Source: Thalassobaculum_A sp040219615 (GTDB taxonomy: Bacteria > Pseudomonadota > Alphaproteobacteria > Thalassobaculales > Thalassobaculaceae). Taken from it: DNA of 64,000 bases. The stretch is taken from contig NZ_JAVJSE010000041.1 in assembly GCF_040219615.1 (NCBI RefSeq), forward strand, positions 62,001-126,000, read 5' to 3'. Under the pieces are notes generated by a model. It was given only the letters and a program-made list of their open reading frames with translations. It did no database searches and was not told the origin of the DNA. The position numbers were made by a program, and so were the translations under genes. Shown in pieces: positions 9,758 to 19,100 of the stretch (its first letter is position 1; each line of letters starts with the position of its first letter).

Positions 9758-10639
9758 ATGGCAACCATCGGCTTCATCGGCCTCGGCAATATGGGCCTGC
9801 CCATGGCCCGCAACCTGGTCAAGGCCGGCCACACCGTGCAGGGCTTCGACATGGCGACCGAGCAGGTCGAGGCGCTGGCCGCCGACGGCGGCGTGGCGGT
9901 CGACACCGCGGCCGGCGCGGTCGACGGGGCGGAGGTGGTGGTCACCATGCTGCCGGCCGGAGAGCATGTGCGGACGGTCTACGGCGAATCGGTCATCGGC
10001 CGGGTGCCGTCGGGGACCCTGCTAATCGACTGCTCGACCATCGACGTCGAGAGCGCGCGCGCGGTCGCCGCCGACGCTGCCGAGGCCGGGCTGGCTATGG
10101 TCGATGCCCCGGTGTCCGGCGGTGTCGCGGGCGCCGCCGGCGGCACGCTGACCTTCATGGTCGGCGGCCCCGACGACGCGTTCGCCCGGGCCGAGCCGTT
10201 CCTGCAGAAGATGGGCAAGACGATCGTGCATGCGGGCGGCGCCGGCAACGGCCAGGCGGCCAAGATCTGCAACAACATGATCCTCGGGATCTCCATGATC
10301 GCCGTGAGCGAGGCGTTCACCATGGCCGAAAAGCTCGGCCTCGATACCGCCCGGCTGTTCGCCATCTCGTCGAAGGCCTCGGGCCAGTGCTGGTCGATGA
10401 CGAACTACTGCCCGGTGCCCGGCCTGGTCGAGTCGGCGCCCTCGAATCGGGACTTCAAACCGGGCTTCACCGCCTCGATGATGCTGAAGGACCTGACGCT
10501 GGCGGAGGACGCCGCCGAGGCGGTTCATGCGGCCACTCCGCTGGGCCGCGAGGCCGCGCGACTCTACAGGGACTATGTGGAATCGGGCCACGGAGCGGTG
10601 GACTTCTCGGGCATCATTCAGATGCTGCGCGCGAACTGA
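9758..10639 (+). CDS. mmsB: 3-Hydroxyisobutyrate dehydrogenase
   Basis: A 293-residue beta-hydroxyacid dehydrogenase. The N-terminal Rossmann motif FIGLGNMGLPMARNL, the substrate loop DAPVSGGVAGAAGGTL (from 116) and the catalytic lysine in GNGQAAKICNN (Lys169) are all visible. It oxidises 3-hydroxyisobutyrate to methylmalonate semialdehyde with NAD. Together with the two preceding genes it forms the lower part of valine degradation. The ATG has GAGGGAGAGACCACC in front. The methylmalonate-semialdehyde dehydrogenase is not in the window. Confidence 0.95.
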   Translation: MATIGFIGLGNMGLPMARNLVKAGHTVQGFDMATEQVEALAADGGVAVDTAAGAVDGAEVVVTMLPAGEHVRTVYGESVIGRVPSGTLLIDCSTIDVESARAVAADAAEAGLAMVDAPVSGGVAGAAGGTLTFMVGGPDDAFARAEPFLQKMGKTIVHAGGAGNGQAAKICNNMILGISMIAVSEAFTMAEKLGLDTARLFAISSKASGQCWSMTNYCPVPGLVESAPSNRDFKPGFTASMMLKDLTLAEDAAEAVHAATPLGREAARLYRDYVESGHGAVDFSGIIQMLRAN

Positions 10640-10700
10640 CGCATCCGACAATTCGAAACTCGTTGATTTAAAGGGAGGTTGTGGGCTAGATGCGATCAGG

Positions 10701-10729
10701 TTTCCAGAGGTTGAGATGATCGGTTAAAC
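10701..10729 (+). promoter_or_regulatory. Candidate ldtR promoter close to the start codon
   Basis: TTTCCA (10701-10706), a 17-base spacer and TTAAAC (10724-10729) form a possible promoter whose minus-10 ends only seven bases before the ATG at 10737. No ribosome site is visible between them, suggesting a leaderless message. The minus-35 match is weak. Confidence 0.35.
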
Positions 10730-10736
10730 TGCGACC

Positions 10737-11252
10737 ATGTCGACGCCCGATCCAAGCATCGCTCCGACTGACGTCGGATCAGCCGTAAAGCGCGAGTACC
10801 TCGAGGCTATCAAGCTTATCGAGCGGCTGCACCGTCAGTTCCTGGAGGTCGTTAAGACCGAACTCGACCGCATCGGCGTCGAGGACATCAACAACATCCA
10901 GGCGCTGATCCTCTTCAACATCGGCGAGGAGGAGCTGACGGTCGGCGAGTTGACCAACCGCGGCTACTATCTCGGCTCCAACGTGTCGTACAACGTCCGC
11001 AAGATGGTCGAGAACGGCTATCTGGTGCAGGAGCGCTCGACCCATGACCGGCGCTCGATCCGGGTGCGCCTGTCGGACAAGGGGCTCGCGCTTTGTGGGC
11101 AGATCGGCGACATGTTCGAGCGTCATGCCGGTTCACTGGCCGAATCGAACATCGCGCCGGAACACCTGAACGCGGCCAGCGTGTCCTACCGGCAGCTGGA
11201 GCGTTTCTGGATCTCGATGCTGAACTTCAACCTGCGCGGCACGATCCTCTGA
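10737..11252 (+). CDS. ldtR: MarR family regulator, LdtR type
   Basis: A 171-residue winged-helix protein. The segment LTVGELTNRGYYLGSNVSYN is the recognition region typical of the alphaproteobacterial LdtR regulators, which in Liberibacter and Sinorhizobium control an L,D-transpeptidase gene and osmotic tolerance. The long N-terminal helix (IKLIERLHRQFLEVVKTELD) and the C-terminal helices would form the dimer interface and ligand pocket. No L,D-transpeptidase gene lies nearby. No Shine-Dalgarno sequence precedes the ATG. A hairpin downstream separates it from proS. Confidence 0.88.
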   Translation: MSTPDPSIAPTDVGSAVKREYLEAIKLIERLHRQFLEVVKTELDRIGVEDINNIQALILFNIGEEELTVGELTNRGYYLGSNVSYNVRKMVENGYLVQERSTHDRRSIRVRLSDKGLALCGQIGDMFERHAGSLAESNIAPEHLNAASVSYRQLERFWISMLNFNLRGTIL

Positions 11253-11275
11253 TCCGGCGCCGTGGCGGTCGACAG

Positions 11276-11294
11276 GCCGGGCGCTGCGCCCGGC
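11276..11294 (+). terminator. Probable intrinsic terminator of ldtR
   Basis: GCCGGGCG and CGCCCGGC form a perfect eight-base stem around a CTG loop, followed by ATTTCCCTT. It lies 24 bases after the ldtR stop. The T tract is imperfect. Confidence 0.6.
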
Positions 11295-11301
11295 ATTTCC
11301 C

Positions 11302-11329
11302 TTGGACAGCCCCGACCCCCTTTCATAGA
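11302..11329 (+). promoter_or_regulatory. Candidate proS promoter
   Basis: TTGGAC (11302-11307), a 16-base spacer and CATAGA (11324-11329) lie 35 bases before the proS start and just after the ldtR terminator, which is where a proS promoter is needed. Confidence 0.45.
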
Positions 11330-11364
11330 GTGCGCGCCTCGCCGCGACGACGTGAGAAGGGTCC

Positions 11365-12678
11365 ATGCGACTTTCCCGCTATTTCCTGCCGACTCTGAAG
11401 GACACGCCCCGAGAGGCCGAGATCGTCTCGCACCGCCTGATGCTGCGGGCCGGGATGATCCAGCAGGCGAGTGCCGGGATCTATTCCTGGCTGCCGCTGG
11501 GCTTCCGGGTGCTCAAGAAGATCGAGCAGATCGTCCGCGAGGAGCAGGACGCCGCCGGCTGGCACGAGATCCTGATGCCGACCATCCAGTCGGCCGACCT
11601 GTGGCGCGAGAGCGGGCGGTACGAGGACTACGGCAAGGAGATGCTCCGCATCCGGGACCGGCACGACCGCGACATGCTGTACGGGCCGACCAACGAGGAG
11701 GTGGTGACCGACATCTTCCGGACCCACGTGCGCAGCTACCGCGAACTGCCGGGCCGGCTCTACCACATCCAGTGGAAGTTCCGCGACGAGGTCCGCCCAC
11801 GCTTCGGCGTGATGCGCGGCCGCGAGTTCCTGATGAAGGACGCATACTCCTTCGATCTCGATTTCGAGGCGGCGAAACGCGCCTACAACCGGCAGTTCGT
11901 CGCGTATCTCAGGACTTTCGACCGGCTCGGCCTGAAGGCGATCCCGATGGCCGCGGATTCCGGGCCGATCGGCGGCGATCTGAGCCATGAGTTCATCATC
12001 CTGGCGGAGACCGGCGAGAGCGAGGTGTTCTGCCACAAGGACTGGCTGAGCGTCGATGCGGTGCCGGCGGATGTCGATTACGACTCGGACCTGCAGCCGA
12101 TCGTCGACGCCTGCCTGGGGCGCTATGCGGCGACCGACGAGAAGCACGACCAGGCCACCTGCCCGGTGGCCGATGGGGACCTCGTGCGGACCCGCGGCAT
12201 CGAGGTCGGGCACATCTTCTATTTCGGCACCAAGTACTCCGACCCGCTGGGTGCCAAGGTGGCCGGTACGGACGGCAAGGAAGTCACCGTCCACATGGGG
12301 TCGTACGGGGTCGGCGTCTCGCGGCTGGTGGGCGGCATCATCGAGGCCAGCCACGACGATGCCGGGATCGTCTGGCCGGAGCCGGTGGCGCCGTTCAAGG
12401 TCGGCCTGGTCAACCTCAAGGTCGGCGACGCCGGCTGCGACGCCACCACCGAGGACCTTTACGCCAGGCTCGAGAGCGCCGGGGTCGAGGTGCTGCTGGA
12501 CGACCGCGAGGAGCGGCCGGGGCCGAAGCTGGCGAACATGGACCTGATCGGCCTGCCGTGGCAGGTGATCGTCGGCCCGCGCGGCATCGCCAACGGGGTC
12601 GTCGAGGTCAAGAACCGCAGGACGGGCGAGCGCGAGGAGATGACTCCCGAAGCTGCCCTCAACCGGCTGACCGGGTGA
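11365..12678 (+). CDS. proS: Prolyl-tRNA synthetase (short alphaproteobacterial form)
   Basis: ProS (437 residues) charges tRNA-Pro. Class II motifs are visible: the N-terminal FLPTLKDTPREAEIVSHRLM, motif 2 around MLYGPTNEEVVTDIF and FRDEVRPRFGVMRGREF, and motif 3 around GSYGVGVSRLVGGIIEA, followed by the C-terminal anticodon-binding domain (GLPWQVIVGPRG). Usual bacterial ProS is about 570 residues; the roughly 130 missing residues correspond to the inserted cis-editing domain absent from the short alphaproteobacterial type, so mischarged Ala-tRNA must be cleared in trans. Confidence 0.96.
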   Translation: MRLSRYFLPTLKDTPREAEIVSHRLMLRAGMIQQASAGIYSWLPLGFRVLKKIEQIVREEQDAAGWHEILMPTIQSADLWRESGRYEDYGKEMLRIRDRHDRDMLYGPTNEEVVTDIFRTHVRSYRELPGRLYHIQWKFRDEVRPRFGVMRGREFLMKDAYSFDLDFEAAKRAYNRQFVAYLRTFDRLGLKAIPMAADSGPIGGDLSHEFIILAETGESEVFCHKDWLSVDAVPADVDYDSDLQPIVDACLGRYAATDEKHDQATCPVADGDLVRTRGIEVGHIFYFGTKYSDPLGAKVAGTDGKEVTVHMGSYGVGVSRLVGGIIEASHDDAGIVWPEPVAPFKVGLVNLKVGDAGCDATTEDLYARLESAGVEVLLDDREERPGPKLANMDLIGLPWQVIVGPRGIANGVVEVKNRRTGEREEMTPEAALNRLTG

Positions 12679-12724
12679 TCGGGCGCGCCCCGATTTCGCC
12701 GTCGTCCCCGAGGAGACTGCCCGA

Positions 12725-13972
12725 ATGATCTTCGGAGCCTTCGAGCGGATGCTGGCGATGCGCTACCTGCGGGCCCGCCGGCAGGAGGGGTTCATCTCGG
12801 TGATCGCCGCGTTCTCGCTGCTTGGCATCGGCCTGGGCGTGGCGACCCTGATCATCGTCATGAGCGTGATGAACGGCTTCCGGGGCGAGCTTATGGGCCG
12901 CATCCTCGGGCTGAACGGCCATGCGGCCGTGTACTCGCGCACCGGCTATATCGAGAACTTCGACCAAGCCGCCGTGCAGGTCGCCTCGATTCCCGGAATC
13001 TTCAGCGTGACCCCGCAGGTCGAGGGTCAGGCGATGCTGACCGTCAACGGCGCCGCCTCCGGCGCGGTCGTGCGCGGCATCCGGCCGAGCGACCTCAAGG
13101 CCAAGCGGCTGATCGCGGAGCATGTCGACGCCGGATCGCTCGACCGCTTCCAGGGCGACGACGCGGTGATCCTGGGCGCCCGGCTGGCGCAGCGCCTGCG
13201 GGTCGGGGTCGGCGACCGGGTCACGCTGATCTCGCCGACCAGTTCGGTCACGGTGATGGGCAGCGTGCCGCGGATGAAGGCCTACGAGATCGTCGGCCTC
13301 TTCAACGTCGGCATGTTCGAATACGACAACACCTTCGTGTACATGCCCCTGGAGGCCGCCCAGACCTTCTTCAAGATAGGGGCGACCGTGAACGCCCTGG
13401 AGGTCTTCACGCTCGACCCGGAGGACATCAGGCGGTTCCGGCTCCCGTTGCTGGAAAGCCTGCCGCCGGAGCTGTATCCGGTCGACTGGCAGCAGCAGAA
13501 CTCGAGCTTCTTCAACGCGCTCCAGGTGGAGCGCAACGTCATGTTCCTGATCCTGACGCTGATCATCCTGGTGGCGGCCTTCAACATCATCAGCTCGCTG
13601 ATCATGCTGGTGAAGGACAAGAACCGGGACATCGCTGTGCTGCGCACCATGGGGGCGACGCGGGGCATGATCACCCGGGTTTTCTTCATGACCGGGGCCA
13701 GCGTCGGCGTGCTCGGCACCGCGTTCGGCAGCGCGCTCGGCCTGCTGTTCTGCGAGAACATCGAGGCGATCAGGCAGGGCCTGCAGAACCTGCTCGGCGT
13801 GAAGCTGTTCGACCCGGTGATCTACTTCCTGAGCAAGATGCCGGCCGAGGTCGATCCCTGGGAGGTCGGCTCGGTCATCCTGATGGCGCTGCTGCTCAGT
13901 TTCGCCGCCACGATCTATCCGGCATGGCGGGCCGCCCGCGTCGATCCGGTCGAGGCGTTGCGCTATGAATAG
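12725..13972 (+). CDS. lolC: Lipoprotein-releasing ABC transporter permease LolC/LolE
   Basis: A 415-residue inner-membrane permease: one N-terminal transmembrane helix (IAAFSLLGIGLGVATLIIVM), a large periplasmic domain (about residues 50-270), and three C-terminal helices including the FtsX-like core LVKDKNRDIAVLRTMGATRG. It mobilises outer-membrane lipoproteins from the inner membrane to LolA. A single permease next to lolD, as here, is usual outside gammaproteobacteria, where it probably forms a homodimer. Its 3' end overlaps lolD by eight bases. Confidence 0.94.
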   Translation: MIFGAFERMLAMRYLRARRQEGFISVIAAFSLLGIGLGVATLIIVMSVMNGFRGELMGRILGLNGHAAVYSRTGYIENFDQAAVQVASIPGIFSVTPQVEGQAMLTVNGAASGAVVRGIRPSDLKAKRLIAEHVDAGSLDRFQGDDAVILGARLAQRLRVGVGDRVTLISPTSSVTVMGSVPRMKAYEIVGLFNVGMFEYDNTFVYMPLEAAQTFFKIGATVNALEVFTLDPEDIRRFRLPLLESLPPELYPVDWQQQNSSFFNALQVERNVMFLILTLIILVAAFNIISSLIMLVKDKNRDIAVLRTMGATRGMITRVFFMTGASVGVLGTAFGSALGLLFCENIEAIRQGLQNLLGVKLFDPVIYFLSKMPAEVDPWEVGSVILMALLLSFAATIYPAWRAARVDPVEALRYE

Positions 13973-14666
13973 CGAGCCGGTGCTGCGGCTGGAGGGTGTC
14001 ACCCGCCGGTTCGGGTCCGGCGACGGCGCGCTCGACATCCTGCGCGGCGTCGATTTCGAGCTGCGCCCGGGCGAACTGGTCGCCCTGGTCGGCCCGTCGG
14101 GCGCCGGCAAGTCGACCCTGCTGCATATCGCCGGCCTGCTGGAGGCGCCGACCTCGGGCAAGGTTCTCGTCGACGGCAAGGACTGCGCCGGGCTCGGCGA
14201 CGCCGGCCGGACCCGGCTGCGGCGCGACACCATCGGCTTCGTCTACCAGTTCCACCATCTGCTGCCGGAGTTCTCGGCCCGCGAGAACGTCATGATCCCG
14301 CAGATGGTGGCCGGCCTGTCGCGGGCCGAGGCCGGCCAGCGCGCCGACCAGCTTCTCAAGATGGTCGGGCTGGAGCGGCGGGCGTCGCATCGACCGGCGA
14401 AGCTGTCGGGCGGCGAGCAGCAGCGGGTGGCGATCGTGCGTGCGATCGCCAACGTGCCGCAGGTCCTGCTGGCCGACGAGCCGACCGGCAACCTCGACCC
14501 GCAGACCGCCGCGGAAGTGTTCGCGCAGCTCACCCGAATCGTCCGCGCAACCGGCCTGGCGGCACTGATCGCCACCCACAACCTGGATCTGGCGGCCACC
14601 ATGGACCGGACGCTGGAGCTGAAGGACGGGACGGTTGTGGAGCAGGCGCGACGACCGCGGTCGTGA
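13965..14666 (+). CDS. lolD: Lipoprotein-releasing ABC transporter ATP-binding protein
   Basis: A 233-residue ABC ATPase with Walker A GPSGAGKST, Q-loop YQFHHLLPEFSA, signature LSGGEQQRVAIVRAI, Walker B VLLADEPTGNLD and the switch histidine in ATHNLDLA. The LLPEFSARENV stretch after the Q-loop is typical of LolD among MacB-like ATPases. It powers lipoprotein release by the adjacent LolC/E-type permease. Start ATG lies inside the end of the permease gene, indicating translational coupling. Confidence 0.95.
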   Translation: MNSEPVLRLEGVTRRFGSGDGALDILRGVDFELRPGELVALVGPSGAGKSTLLHIAGLLEAPTSGKVLVDGKDCAGLGDAGRTRLRRDTIGFVYQFHHLLPEFSARENVMIPQMVAGLSRAEAGQRADQLLKMVGLERRASHRPAKLSGGEQQRVAIVRAIANVPQVLLADEPTGNLDPQTAAEVFAQLTRIVRATGLAALIATHNLDLAATMDRTLELKDGTVVEQARRPRS

Positions 14667-14672
14667 AGCCGG

Positions 14673-14687
14673 CCCCAGGGGCTGGGG
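14673..14687. terminator. Candidate bidirectional hairpin between lolD and the pentapeptide-repeat gene
   Basis: CCCCAG and CTGGGG form a six-base stem with a GGG loop in the 35-base gap between two convergent genes. No T tract follows, so it may be only a weak terminator. Confidence 0.35.
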
Positions 14688-14701
14688 GCGGGCGGTCTGG
14701 T

Positions 14702-15934
14702 TCAGTTCTTCTCGAGTCCCGACGCGTTCTTGATCGTCGCCTGGTCGAGCCGGGATCCGGCGTGGTTGGCGCCGGTAAGGTCGACCCCGTCGAGGATCGC
14801 CCCGACGAAGTTCGCGTCCTGCAGGTCGGCACTGCGGAACCGGACCGGCAGGCTCTTGCCGGTGCGGTGCCCGGCCGGATCGAGGATCTCGGCGCCTTCG
14901 ATGCGGGCGCCCACGAAGCTCGCGTTGGACAGCCGGCACTCCGTGAAGTTCGTGCCGGCGAGCCGCGCCAGCGAGAAGTCGGCGCCCTCGAGGTTGGACT
15001 TCCGGAACGAGGTCAGGAACAGCTCGGAGCGGACGAAGGCCGAGCCGCTCAGGTCGGTTTCCTCGAACGACACGCCGCGCACGTCGCAGCTCGAGAAGTC
15101 CAGGCCGCGCAGATCCTTGCCGGTCAGGACCGCGCGCATGCCGAGCCGGCCGTTGCTGGCGATCCAGGTGCTGTGGAACCGCAGGGCCTGCTCGATCTCC
15201 TCGGGCAGACTGTGTTCCGCGTCCCGGTGGATCGCGCCCATCAGGTTGGTGTTGTCGAGGATCGCCTTGGACAGGTCGACGTTGCGGAGATTGGCGTCGG
15301 CGAGGTTGGCGCCCTTGAGGTTGGCGCCGTCCAGGTTGGTGCCGGTCAGGTTGGCGTTCTTGAGGTTGCAGCCGGACAGGTCGGCGCCCGAGAGGTTGGC
15401 CCCGGCGAGGTTGACCGCATGCAGCACCACATCCCGGAACACCGCGCCGCGCGCGCTGCTGACCGACAGGTTCGCCTCCGACATGTCGGAGCCGGTGAAG
15501 TCGGCGCCGTCCAGGTTGGCGTCGGTGAAGCTGGTGCTGCGCTTCTCCTCCTCGCCCCACTGCACGACATGGCCCGGGCGCATGTCGGCACCGCGCAGGA
15601 CGGCGCCGGAGAGGTTGGCCATGGCGAAGTTGGCGCCGCGCAGGTCGGCCTTCTCGAAATTCGCCGACTGCAGGTCGGCCTGCGAGAAGTCGACCCCGAA
15701 CAGGTCGGCGTCCGAGAAGTCGGTGACCCGGGCGTTCGCCTTGACGAAGCTGGCGCCGGTCAGGATCGCGCGCCGGAGGTCGAGAGTGTCGACGGTCTTG
15801 CCGTTGAGATTCGAACCCTTCAGCACCAGCCGTCGGCCGTTCGGCCGGCCGTTCAGGTAAGCCTCGTGCGCCTTGATCGCCTTCGCGGTCTCGAAGGGAA
15901 CATCGATTGGGCGGGTGAGAACGGCTGGGGGCAT
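14702..15934 (-). CDS. Two-lobed pentapeptide-repeat protein
   Basis: A 410-residue protein built mostly from A(D/N)LXX repeats that form right-handed quadrilateral beta-helices. A first block (about residues 35-225, with ANLSGADLSGCNLKNANLTG) is followed by a non-repeat helix and then a second block to the C-terminus. A similar lead-in, KAHEAYLNGRPNGRRLVLKG at about 20-40 and FHSTWIASNGRLGMRAVLTG at about 240-260, precedes each block, so the protein looks like a duplicated cap-plus-helix unit. I chose ATG 15934; the frame is open upstream to 16024 but that extension looks non-coding. Function unknown; probably a scaffold or binding protein in the cytosol. Confidence 0.88.
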   Translation of the reverse strand: MPPAVLTRPIDVPFETAKAIKAHEAYLNGRPNGRRLVLKGSNLNGKTVDTLDLRRAILTGASFVKANARVTDFSDADLFGVDFSQADLQSANFEKADLRGANFAMANLSGAVLRGADMRPGHVVQWGEEEKRSTSFTDANLDGADFTGSDMSEANLSVSSARGAVFRDVVLHAVNLAGANLSGADLSGCNLKNANLTGTNLDGANLKGANLADANLRNVDLSKAILDNTNLMGAIHRDAEHSLPEEIEQALRFHSTWIASNGRLGMRAVLTGKDLRGLDFSSCDVRGVSFEETDLSGSAFVRSELFLTSFRKSNLEGADFSLARLAGTNFTECRLSNASFVGARIEGAEILDPAGHRTGKSLPVRFRSADLQDANFVGAILDGVDLTGANHAGSRLDQATIKNASGLEKN

Positions 15935-15999
15935 CTTTCTGACGCGTCGGTTGTGGCAGGTCCGGTTTCCCCCCGGCTGGGTTCGCGCAGAATGCGGGT

Positions 16000-16021
16000 G
16001 AGTCGGTAAAGACTCGGTAAA
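16000..16021. repeat. Tandem 11-base repeat upstream of the pentapeptide-repeat gene
   Basis: Two head-to-tail copies of GAGTCGGTAAA / GACTCGGTAAA (one mismatch) lie 66-87 bases before the pentapeptide-repeat start. A looser copy, TCGGTTAA, follows at 16037-16044. It could be an operator; no factor is identified. Confidence 0.4.
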
Positions 16022-16179
16022 CACGTACCCACGATATCGGTTAAGAGGGCGAAACCGAGTCGTGTCCGGCCCGGTCTCCGCGAACGCCCGCAGACCCGCA
16101 CGAACCTTGACCCGAGCCGCTGACCGTGACCGGCCGCGGCCGGCATGAAATGATGAACGATCCGCCGCCGGAGCCGAAA

Positions 16180-19100
16180 ATGAGCCACGCCGACTTCGTC
16201 CATCTTCGCGTCCACTCCGCCTATTCGCTGGCGGAAGGGGCGATTCACGCGAAGCAGCTGGTGAAGCTGGCGAAGTCCAATGGGATGCCCGCCGTCGCCA
16301 TCACCGACAGCGGCAACCTGTTCGGAGCATTGGAGTTTTCGGTCGCGGCATCGGACGAGGGGGTGCAGCCGATCGTCGGTGTCCAGCTGAAGGTCCGGCG
16401 GCCGGCGGAACCGGACCGGCGCGGGCTGCGCGTCGTGGGCGGCCGCGACGTGCAGCCGGACCAGTTGCTGCTGCTGGTGCAGTCCGAGGCCGGCTACCGC
16501 AATCTCATGGAGGTGGTCAGCCGGGCCTACATGGAATCTTCCGGCGAGGAAGAGCCGCAGGTCGCGCTCGACGAGCTGGACGGTGCGACCGAGGGGCTGA
16601 TCGCGCTGACGGCGGGGCCGCGGGGCGCGGTCGGGAGGATGCTCCTGGAAGGGCGCGACGTCGACGCCGAGGCCATGCTCCTGCATCTCAACCGGCTGTT
16701 CCCGGGACGGCTGTATGTCGAGCTGCAGCGGCATTTCGAGGAGGAGGAGAACCGGATCGAGGGGCGGCTGGTCGACCTGGCCTATGCCCACGACATCCCG
16801 CTGGTCGCGACCAACGAGGTGTTCTTCGCCGACGAGGCGATGTCGGAGGCGCATGACGCGTTGCTGTGCATCGCCCAGAGCACGACGGTCGGCAACCCCA
16901 AGCGCCGCCGGGTGACGCCGCATCACCGCTTCAAGTCGGCCGAGGAGATGCGCGAGCTGTTCGCCGACCTGCCGGAGGCGGTCGACAACACGATCGTCAT
17001 CGCCCGACGATGCTCCTACATGCCGCGCAAGCTCGACCCGATCCTGCCGCGCTTCGAGACCGAGGCCGGCCGCACCGAGGCGGAGGAGCTCAGGGCCCAG
17101 GCCGAGGAAGGACTGCTGGCGCGGCTGGAAGCGCATGTGTTCACGGCCGACATGGACGCCGGACGTCGCGAGGAGGTCGCCCGGCCTTACCATGCCCGGC
17201 TCGACATGGAACTCGGGGTCATCGAGCAGATGGGCTTCCCGGGCTACTTCCTGATCGTCTCGGACTTCATCAAGTGGGCCAAGGCGCACGACATCCCGGT
17301 CGGACCGGGCCGCGGTTCCGGCGCCGGCTCCCTGGTCGCCTACTCGCTGCTGATCACCGACCTGGACCCGCTGCGCTGGGGCCTCCTGTTCGAGCGCTTC
17401 CTGAACCCGGAGCGCGTGTCGATGCCCGACTTCGACATCGACTTCTGCCAGGACCGCCGCGACGAGGTGATCCGCTACGTTCAGGAGAAGTACGGCCGCG
17501 ACCGGGTCGCCCAGATCATCACCTTCGGCAAGCTGCAGGCGCGCGCCGCGCTGCGCGACGTCGGCCGGGTGCTGGAGATGCCCTACGGCCAGGTCGATCG
17601 GATCTGCAAGCTGGTCCCGAACAACCCGGCCAACCCGGTCACCCTGGCGCAGGCCCTGACCTCGGAGGAGGAGCTGCGTCGCCAGCGCGATTCCGACGAG
17701 AACGTCGCCAGCCTGATCCGGGTCGCCCTCAAGATCGAGGGCCTGTACCGCAACTCCTCGACCCACGCCGCCGGGGTGGTGATCGGCGACCGGCCGCTTT
17801 CGCAGCTGGTGCCGCTGTACCGCGATCCGCGCTCGGACATGCCGGTCACCCAGTTCAACATGAAGTGGGTGGAGCCGGCCGGCCTGGTGAAGTTCGACTT
17901 CCTGGGCCTGAAGACGCTGACGGTGCTGCAGCGGGCGATCGACCTGCTGAGGGAGCGCGACATCCCGCTCGAGCTGTCGAAGATCCCGCTCGACGACGAA
18001 CCGACCTACGCGATGCTGGCGCGCGGCGAGAGCACCGGGGTGTTCCAGCTTGAAAGCTCAGGCATGCGCGACGTGCTGCGCCGCCTGAGGCCCGACCGCT
18101 TCGAGGACATCATCGCGCTGGTGGCGTTGTATCGCCCGGGCCCGATGGCCAACATCCCGAAATACATCGCCTGCAAGCACGGCGATGAGAAGCCGGACTA
18201 CATGCACCCGCGGCTGGAGCCGGTGCTGACCGAGACCTTCGGGATCATGATCTACCAGGAACAGGTGCAGCAGGCCGCCCAGCGGCTGTCGGGCTACACC
18301 CTCGGCGGCGCCGACCTGCTGCGCCGGGCCATGGGCAAGAAGATCAAGGAGGAGATGGACGCCCAGCGCGAGAGGTTCGTGTCGGGCGCGGTCGACAACG
18401 GGGTCGACGAGGCACAGGCCAGCGGGATCTTCGACCAGATCGCGGCGTTCGCCGGCTACGGCTTCAACAAGAGCCACGCCGCCGCCTATGCGCTGGTCGC
18501 CTATCACACCGCCTACCTGAAGGCCAACCACCCGGTCGAGTTCCTGGCGGCGTCCATGACCTACGACATGGGCAACACCGACAAGCTCAACACCTTCCGC
18601 CAGGAACTGCAGAAGCTGAAGATCCCGCTGCTACCGCCGGACATCAACCGCTCGCGCCGCGATTTCGCGGTCGAGCGCCTGGCCGACGGCCGCATGGGTA
18701 TCCGCTACGCCCTGGCCGCCATCAAGAACGTCGGCGGGGCGGCGATGGATGCGCTGGCGACGGCTCGCGACGAGGGCGGGCCGTTCCGCAGCCTCGGCGA
18801 CTTCGCGGACCGTGCCGACCCGCAGCACGTCAACAAGCGCCTGCTCGAGAACCTGGTGAAGGCCGGCGCCTTCGACGCCCTGCACCCGAACCGGGCCGAG
18901 CTGTTCGAGAGCCTGGAGACCGTGGTCCGGCACGTCAGCGCGGCGGCCAGCGAGCGCGATTCCACCCAGGTCAATCTGTTCGCGGTCGACGGTGGCCGCG
19001 AGCCGACGCGGCTGCGCCTCAAGGACCGCCCGGACTGGCCGCCGATGGAGCGGCTGAAGGAGGAGTTCGACGCGCTCGGCTTCTATCTCTCGGCGCATCC

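Noticed and set aside
7263..9764. Minus-strand open frame of 833 codons antisense to the valine-degradation genes
   Set aside because: Opposite strand of an intact acyl-CoA dehydrogenase and hydrolase with complete active sites; no domain or ribosome site.
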